DNA from: a virus
Virus record (IMG/VR): IMGVR_UViG_3300024343_000093
Coordinates: 1 to 27,991 of that record
Direction: 5' to 3' (one strand)
DNA: 27,991 bases
This document shows positions 24,410 through 27,991 of the stretch, in pieces (position 1 is the stretch's first letter; every line of letters begins with the position of its first letter). Position numbers and translations under genes: made by a program. The notes beneath the pieces were generated by a model, which was not told the origin of the DNA, searched no databases, and saw only the letters and a list, made by a program, of their open reading frames with translations.

Positions 24410-24434
24410 TATACTAATAGAAACGAGCATAAAA

Positions 24435-25235
24435 ATGACAAAAAGTTTATTACAGCAGGTTATGATAAAGCAAGAGAAGGCTTCAGTCCATCCAATAGAT
24501 GTTGCTGGACTAACTGAAAAAATTCAGTCTGGCTATACTGTTAATCGAGTTGACAAACACACACAAAAGAAAACGTTTGCACCTTCAACAATTGCATATG
24601 GTCACGGAGAATGTCCAAGATATTGGTACCTAGCCTTCGATGGCCAAAACTTTCAAGATGATGCAACACCATTTAGCGCTGCAAACATGACTGCAGGAAC
24701 TAAATCTCACGAAAGAATCCAAGAAGCAATGGGTAATGTTCCAGACTTCCTTGTTGATTCAGAATTTAAAATTACTCATAATGATCCACCAATCTTTGGG
24801 TATGGGGATGTTATTGTTAATTGGCAGGGAGAAGAACTCCTTGGTGAAATTAAGACAATGATGAATGAAGGTTTTGAATATCGAAAGGCTCATTTAAAGC
24901 CTAAGACTGGGCACCTAGTTCAACTCTTAATCTACATGAAAATATTAAAGAAAGCCAAGGCAGTTCTAATCTATGAGAATAAAAATAATCATGAGATTTT
25001 AGTTTTGCCAGTAGAAGTAAATGATTATTATCGTCGGTGGGTAGACCAGACGTTTGAATGGATGAGATCAGTTCGTAAGGCTTGGGTCGACAGAACCCTA
25101 CCTGAAAAGAACTATCGATCCAATTCAAAGATTTGCAAATCATGTCCAATTAAACAGGCATGTGCAGACGCTGGCCCAGGAGTCTTTAAAATAAAGTCCA
25201 TGGAGCCTATAGATGAAGCATTGTCAATGGTGTGA
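24435..25235 (+). CDS. Cas4/RecB-like PD-(D/E)XK nuclease with Fe-S cysteines
   Basis: A 266-residue nuclease of the RecB/Cas4 group. Motifs in order: Gly-His-Gly-Glu-Cys60-Pro-Arg, His92 in Gly-Thr-Lys-Ser-His-Glu, Asp125 in Gly-Tyr-Gly-Asp-Val, Glu138-Ile-Lys140, Gln163-X3-Tyr167, and a C-terminal Cys234-X2-Cys237-X5-Cys243. Cys60 with the three C-terminal Cys residues matches the four-Cys iron-sulfur cluster of Cas4 and AddB-type nucleases. Such enzymes resect DNA ends to give ssDNA. Here it would supply ssDNA for the RecA-like protein and SSB encoded upstream, or process ends during replication. No CRISPR array or other cas gene is near, so a phage recombination role is far more likely than spacer acquisition. 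It has its own promoter-like element. Confidence 0.88.
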   Translation: MTKSLLQQVMIKQEKASVHPIDVAGLTEKIQSGYTVNRVDKHTQKKTFAPSTIAYGHGECPRYWYLAFDGQNFQDDATPFSAANMTAGTKSHERIQEAMGNVPDFLVDSEFKITHNDPPIFGYGDVIVNWQGEELLGEIKTMMNEGFEYRKAHLKPKTGHLVQLLIYMKILKKAKAVLIYENKNNHEILVLPVEVNDYYRRWVDQTFEWMRSVRKAWVDRTLPEKNYRSNSKICKSCPIKQACADAGPGVFKIKSMEPIDEALSMV

Positions 25236-25488
25236 TAACGTATTCACAACAGAAATAAAATACCAGATCTACTGTTCACAAGAATGTAGAGAAGGTGCAA
25301 CAAAAGAAAAAATTGCTGCACGGTACATAGTTGAAAGACGTCAAAAAAGAATAGGCAAAGAGAGAAAATGCAAATGTTGCGATGAATTGTTGTCTATATA
25401 TAATGACGAAAGTCTTTGTGTAAAGTGTAACATTAATCCAAAAGATGTAACAAAAGCATTAAAAGAAATTAAGGATAACTTAAAGTGA
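25213..25488 (+). CDS. Double zinc-finger protein
   Basis: A 91-residue basic protein with two Cys clusters. The first is Cys4-X2-Cys7 with Tyr-Cys21-X3-Cys25, similar in layout to FCS/MYM-type fingers. The second is Cys53-Lys-Cys55-Cys56 with Cys69-X2-Cys72. An Arg/Lys-rich helix lies between them and a Lys-rich helix at the end. The ATG is inside the nuclease gene with GGAG seven bases upstream, and the stop overlaps the next GTG (GTGA). DNA or RNA binding is likely from composition; the partner is unknown. It is encoded between two DNA-processing enzymes, so an accessory role there is plausible. Confidence 0.65.
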   Translation: MKHCQWCDNVFTTEIKYQIYCSQECREGATKEKIAARYIVERRQKRIGKERKCKCCDELLSIYNDESLCVKCNINPKDVTKALKEIKDNLK

Positions 25489-26078
25489 AACTAGCAGAGG
25501 CAATAGGGACTAAGGCTCCAAAAACTATTTGTGCTATAGACGCAAGCACCAATAGCCTTGCCTTTGCTTTGTTTGACACACAAGAAAAAACCTTGATTAC
25601 AATTGGTAAAATAAACTTTGAGGGAAAAGACACATATCAAAAAGTGATGGATGCTGGTAAAAAAGTAAAAGCATTTTTTGATATCTATGGTGGTTTTGAG
25701 GCAATAGTAATTGAGCACACAGTATTTATGAATAGCCCTAAGACTGCTGCAGACCTTGCTCTAGTCCAAGGGGCCATACTTGGATCTGCAGGGCAGACTG
25801 GAACAAAGGTTATTGGCAAGGTCTCTCCTATTACTTGGCAAAACTATATTGGTAATAAAAAGATTTCTAAGGATGAAAAGTTTTACATTAAAGCACAAAA
25901 CCCAGGAAAGTCTGACTCATGGCTAAAGACCTATGAAAGAAACCTTCGCAAAGAAAGAACAATTAAGTTTATTAATGTTCAATACGACAGAACTATTACT
26001 GATAATGATGTGGCAGATGCTTGTGGTATTGGGCACTGGGCTATGAAAAATTGGGGTAAAGCAATTGGAACAGAATAG
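25485..26078 (+). CDS. RuvC-like Holliday junction resolvase
   Basis: A 197-residue RNase H-fold endonuclease. The four acidic positions expected of RuvC-like resolvases are visible: Asp19 in Ala-Ile-Asp-Ala-Ser-Thr-Asn, Glu77 in Val-Ile-Glu-His, and Asp175 with Asp178 in Asp-Asn-Asp-Val-Ala-Asp-Ala-Cys-Gly-Ile. A basic middle part (about 125-160) could contact DNA. The start is GTG at 25485, overlapping the previous stop, with AAGGAT eight bases upstream. It would cut branched DNA before packaging. A second, unrelated resolvase-like gene lies about 1.4 kb upstream (23812-24093), so the two may act at different stages or on different branches. Confidence 0.85.
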   Translation: MKLAEAIGTKAPKTICAIDASTNSLAFALFDTQEKTLITIGKINFEGKDTYQKVMDAGKKVKAFFDIYGGFEAIVIEHTVFMNSPKTAADLALVQGAILGSAGQTGTKVIGKVSPITWQNYIGNKKISKDEKFYIKAQNPGKSDSWLKTYERNLRKERTIKFINVQYDRTITDNDVADACGIGHWAMKNWGKAIGTE

Positions 26079-26106
26079 CAGCCCTACTCAGTTAAAGGCA
26101 CACGCA

Positions 26107-26325
26107 ATGATTGAACATCTTATCTTACAGAATGCTGTAGAAATGTCAGGGATTGACAGTAAGACTGGTGAAATGCTATACTATATTACAGATAAACTAA
26201 AGACTGTAAACCCAAAACTATATAGAGAACTAAAGGGAGACTTTGAAAGAAGGATGTTTGAGATAATTGATAAAGGTCCTGAATCAATGCAATGGAAGTT
26301 TAATGCGGAGTTCTTTGATGAGTAA
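26107..26325 (+). CDS. Small conserved phage protein, unknown function
   Basis: A 72-residue helical, slightly acidic protein if started at ATG 26107, which has AAAGG eight bases upstream. The frame stays open upstream, and TTG at 26065 would add 14 residues and overlap the RuvC-like gene; I cannot exclude that start, because the added segment (Pro-Thr-Gln-Leu-Lys-Ala-His-Ala) looks protein-like. The core is Glu-His-Leu-Ile-Leu-Gln-Asn-Ala-Val-Glu, then Thr-Gly-Glu-Met-Leu-Tyr and Leu-Lys-Thr-Val-Asn-Pro. No catalytic motif or membrane segment is seen. It overlaps the HTH gene by eight bases. Function not recognised. Confidence 0.6.
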   Translation: MIEHLILQNAVEMSGIDSKTGEMLYYITDKLKTVNPKLYRELKGDFERRMFEIIDKGPESMQWKFNAEFFDE

Positions 26326-26470
26326 ACTATACACTAATGAACTTTGGCTAAAGAAAAGGTTTCATCTTGACAAGAAAACTCCTGATGAGATTGCAAAAGA
26401 GTGTGGAGTTACAGTAGAAACTATTTATGTATATCTGGCAAAATTTGGATTAAGGAGATCAAAGAGATGA
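26318..26470 (+). CDS. Small helix-turn-helix protein
   Basis: A 50-residue basic protein starting at ATG 26318, with GGAG seven bases upstream. An in-frame ATG at 26267 lies inside the previous gene and has no good ribosome site. Residues about 21-46 form a helix-turn-helix: Thr-Pro-Asp-Glu-Ile-Ala-Lys-Glu-Cys-Gly-Val-Thr-Val-Glu-Thr-Ile, followed by Tyr-Val-Tyr-Leu and a basic end. This resembles the DNA-recognition part of sigma factors and resolvases, but nothing else of those proteins is present. It may be a mini-regulator or bind near the packaging region. Its stop overlaps the next ATG (ATGA). Confidence 0.6.
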   Translation: MSKLYTNELWLKKRFHLDKKTPDEIAKECGVTVETIYVYLAKFGLRRSKR

Positions 26471-26592
26471 AAAAATTAAAGATATCATTAGCACTGGCTG
26501 TACTGGCAAGTGCGGTTGGAGTTAGTTATGCTCTATTTACACTAAGAGGAATGCCAGATACGTTTGATTGGGAAGAGGATGAAGATGAGTGA
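26467..26592 (+). CDS. Small single-pass membrane protein (41 aa)
   Basis: A 41-residue peptide. A short Lys-rich N-terminus leads to a hydrophobic helix of about 20 residues (Ile-Ser-Leu-Ala-Leu-Ala-Val-Leu-Ala-Ser-Ala), then a short polar part and a strongly acidic tail (Trp-Glu-Glu-Asp-Glu-Asp-Glu). This fits a membrane anchor with the acidic end outside, or an uncleaved signal peptide. AAGGAG lies nine bases before the ATG, and the ATG overlaps the HTH stop. Its role is unknown; it could be a membrane-acting peptide or a superinfection factor. It is too small and too isolated from a lysin to call a holin. Confidence 0.55.
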   Translation: MKKLKISLALAVLASAVGVSYALFTLRGMPDTFDWEEDEDE

Positions 26593-26827
26593 TAACCTAA
26601 ATATTACGGTTGACCAAGTAAATCATCCTGTTCATTACACTACAGATCCTTCTGGTGTTGAGTGTATTCAGATTACTCGTCATAGAAATTTTAATATTGG
26701 GAATGCCTTTAAGTACCTTTGGAGAGCGGGACTTAAAGATGAGTCCAAGACTATTCAAGACCTTGAGAAAGCAATCTTTTATATCAAAGATGAAATTAAT
26801 AGACTAGAGGGAAAGTATGTCAATTGA
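26585..26827 (+). CDS. DUF3310-family protein
   Basis: An 80-residue protein. ATG 26585 is preferred (GAGG six bases upstream); ATG 26579 and an earlier ATT-type start lie in the same frame. The sequence has the family pattern: Val-Asn-His-Pro-Val-His-Tyr near the start, Gly-Val-Glu-Cys-Ile-Gln-Ile, then Gly-Asn-Ala-Phe-Lys-Tyr-Leu-Trp-Arg-Ala-Gly-Leu-Lys and Asp-Leu-Glu-Lys-Ala. DUF3310 proteins are widespread in phages, often among nucleotide metabolism genes, and their activity is not established as far as I know. It overlaps the membrane peptide gene and the terminase small subunit candidate. Confidence 0.85.
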   Translation: MSDNLNITVDQVNHPVHYTTDPSGVECIQITRHRNFNIGNAFKYLWRAGLKDESKTIQDLEKAIFYIKDEINRLEGKYVN

Positions 26828-27350
26828 AGAAGACTTGGTTAAACACCAAGATCAGATTAATAATGTTGTAGAAGAATATTTAAAAGGTAATGACCCTACA
26901 CAGATCTCTAAAGATCTTGCTATACCAAGACAAAGAGTTGTTGCTTACATTGATGAGTGGAAGGTAAGTGCTTCTAACAATGCAGCAATCCGTGCTCGTG
27001 CTAAGGAGGCCTTGTCAGGCGCAGATGCCCACTACAGCAAATTGATTTCAAGATCTTACGAGGTTATGGATGAAGCATCTATGACTAATAATCTTAGTGC
27101 AAAGACTGCTGCAATTAAACTGGTTATGGATATTGAGTCTAAAAGAATTGATATGCTACAAAAGGCTGGACTGCTTGAGAATAAAGAATTAGCAGAAGAG
27201 ATGATGGAGATTGAGAATCGTCAGGAAGTTTTGATTGCAATTCTTAGAGATATTGCTTCTGAATATCCACAGGTTCGTGATGAGATCATGAGAAGACTTT
27301 CTACTATATCAAAAGAAAATGAAGTTATAACGGTAATAGCAGATGTATGA
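26817..27350 (+). CDS. Candidate terminase small subunit
   Basis: A 177-residue, almost fully helical protein placed directly before the large terminase gene. The N-terminus has a helix-turn-helix (Pro-Thr-Gln-Ile-Ser-Lys-Asp-Leu-Ala-Ile-Pro-Arg-Gln-Arg-Val, about 28-42), expected for binding the packaging site. A central helical region could form the oligomer ring, and an acidic C-terminal helix could contact the large subunit. GAGGG lies five bases before the ATG, inside the DUF3310 gene. It overlaps the large terminase gene by eight bases. The small-subunit role is inferred from HTH, helical make-up and position; the sequence itself carries no decisive motif. Confidence 0.7.
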   Translation: MSIEEDLVKHQDQINNVVEEYLKGNDPTQISKDLAIPRQRVVAYIDEWKVSASNNAAIRARAKEALSGADAHYSKLISRSYEVMDEASMTNNLSAKTAAIKLVMDIESKRIDMLQKAGLLENKELAEEMMEIENRQEVLIAILRDIASEYPQVRDEIMRRLSTISKENEVITVIADV

Positions 27351-27991
27351 TGAGTTTTTAGAAGTCCTTAAGGATAATAACTTTAGAGAGACTCCAGTAA
27401 ATGCTAAGGAGTTTGTTGAAGGTGAAGCATACTTAGGTCAGCCCCCATTATCACAAGTACAGTATGACATTGTAGAAGCAATGAGTCAAATCTATAGACA
27501 AGAAGATCTGGTTGATTTGATGGGCACAGAAGACGGAACCCGTTACTATAAAAAATATACTAAGAATGAGATTATCCTGCAACTTGGCAAGGGATCTGGA
27601 AAAGACTTCGTATCAACAGTAGCCTGTGCATATATAGTATATAAACTATTGTGCTTAAAGGAGCCAGCAAGATACTACGGAAAGCCTTCTGGAGACGCTA
27701 TTGATATTATTAACGTTGCGATTAACGCCCAACAAGCAAAGAACGTTTTCTTTAAAGGTTTTAAAAACAAGATTGAAAACTCACCTTGGTTTGCTGGTAA
27801 ATATAACTCTAAGGCTGAGAGTATTGAGTTTGAGCATGCTATTACTGTTTACTCTGGTCACTCAGAAAGAGAATCACACGAAGGATTAAACCTTTTAGTA
27901 GCAGTCCTTGATGAGATCTCTGGCTTTGCCCAAGATGTTGGAACTGGAAATGACCAAGGAAAAACTGCTGATAATATCTATAAGGCTTTCC
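27343..27991 (+). CDS. Terminase large subunit, 5' part (cut by window end)
   Basis: The first 216 residues of the packaging motor. The frame is open to the last base. The ATPase domain shows Walker A Leu-Gly-Lys-Gly-Ser-Gly-Lys-Asp (81-88) and Walker B Leu-Leu-Val-Ala-Val-Leu-Asp-Glu (184-191), with the catalytic Glu directly after the Asp. The Ala-Ile-Asn-Ala-Gln-Gln-Ala-Lys segment (126-133) matches the terminase motif between them. The nuclease domain lies beyond the window. The start at 27343 overlaps the small-subunit stop by eight bases, which is typical of terminase pairs. The motor pumps DNA into the procapsid and cuts the concatemer made by the replication and recombination genes upstream. 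Confidence 0.92.
   Translation, partial: MYDEFLEVLKDNNFRETPVNAKEFVEGEAYLGQPPLSQVQYDIVEAMSQIYRQEDLVDLMGTEDGTRYYKKYTKNEIILQLGKGSGKDFVSTVACAYIVYKLLCLKEPARYYGKPSGDAIDIINVAINAQQAKNVFFKGFKNKIENSPWFAGKYNSKAESIEFEHAITVYSGHSERESHEGLNLLVAVLDEISGFAQDVGTGNDQGKTADNIYKAF

Noticed and set aside
24435-25235. Cas4-like nuclease as part of a CRISPR system
   Set aside because: There is no Cas1, Cas2 or array nearby; the neighbours are phage recombination genes, and Cas4/RecB-like nucleases are common in phages.
26467-26592. Membrane peptide as a holin
   Set aside because: There is no endolysin in the window, and the peptide has a single short helix with no supporting context.
27701-27889. Leu-rich open frame near the window end
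   Set aside because: It is a shadow in another frame of the large terminase gene, which has both Walker motifs.
1-27991. tRNA genes, integrase, reverse transcriptase (DGR), toxin-antitoxin or defence genes, terminators
   Set aside because: I looked for these and saw none; there is almost no intergenic DNA, and no protein shows the needed motifs. No hairpin followed by a T-run was convincing.

Overview
The window is a 28-kb piece of a tailed double-stranded DNA phage genome (Caudoviricetes). Every supported gene lies on the + strand. Genes are packed tightly, mostly with stop/start overlaps such as TAATG, ATGA or GTGA. The DNA is AT-rich (roughly 40% G+C or a little lower by eye, not computed). 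A very long tape measure protein followed by large tail-tip proteins, with no sheath or wedge genes visible, points to a siphovirus-like tail. Several small proteins resemble, from memory, conserved genes of actinobacterial phages. With the low G+C, a low-GC actinobacterial host such as a freshwater lineage is my best guess, but the sequence does not prove it.

Layout. (1) 2-14752: tail module. It holds the 3' part of the tape measure gene, a candidate distal-tail protein, a 1492-aa hub-like tail-tip protein and four smaller tail, fibre or receptor-binding candidates. (2) 14749-15957: small regulatory or accessory genes, namely a zinc ribbon, a MerR-like DNA-binding protein, a conserved 68-aa protein and a 102-aa protein just before the helicase. 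(3) 15950-22339: replisome with a DnaB-type helicase, a short DnaG-type primase, a zinc-containing gp32-like ssDNA-binding protein and a PHP-DnaE-type polymerase III alpha. (4) 22332-26078: nucleotide and recombination genes with MazG, a RecA/UvsX-like recombinase, an Hjc-like PD-(D/E)XK resolvase, a Cas4/RecB-like iron-sulfur nuclease and a RuvC-like resolvase, interleaved with small zinc proteins. (5) 26107-26827: small genes (unknown, HTH, membrane peptide, DUF3310). (6) 26817-27991: packaging, with a candidate small terminase and the 5' part of the large terminase, cut by the window end.

Working together. Helicase, primase, polymerase and SSB form a near-complete phage replisome. RecA, the Cas4-like nuclease and two different resolvases suggest recombination-dependent replication and branch resolution before packaging. 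The terminase sits directly downstream, so replication and packaging genes may be co-transcribed. Of the few true intergenic gaps, five carry a -10-like element, and one (before the SSB gene) is a full TTGACA-N18-TAAACT promoter.

There is no gene-free stretch over 300 bases. I see no tRNA, CRISPR array, insertion sequence, integrase, lysis cassette or convincing terminator. I found no clearly new biological system. The most unusual items are the duplicated Trp-rich module at the end of the tape measure protein, the mixed T4-like and bacterial-type replisome, and the pair of resolvases.
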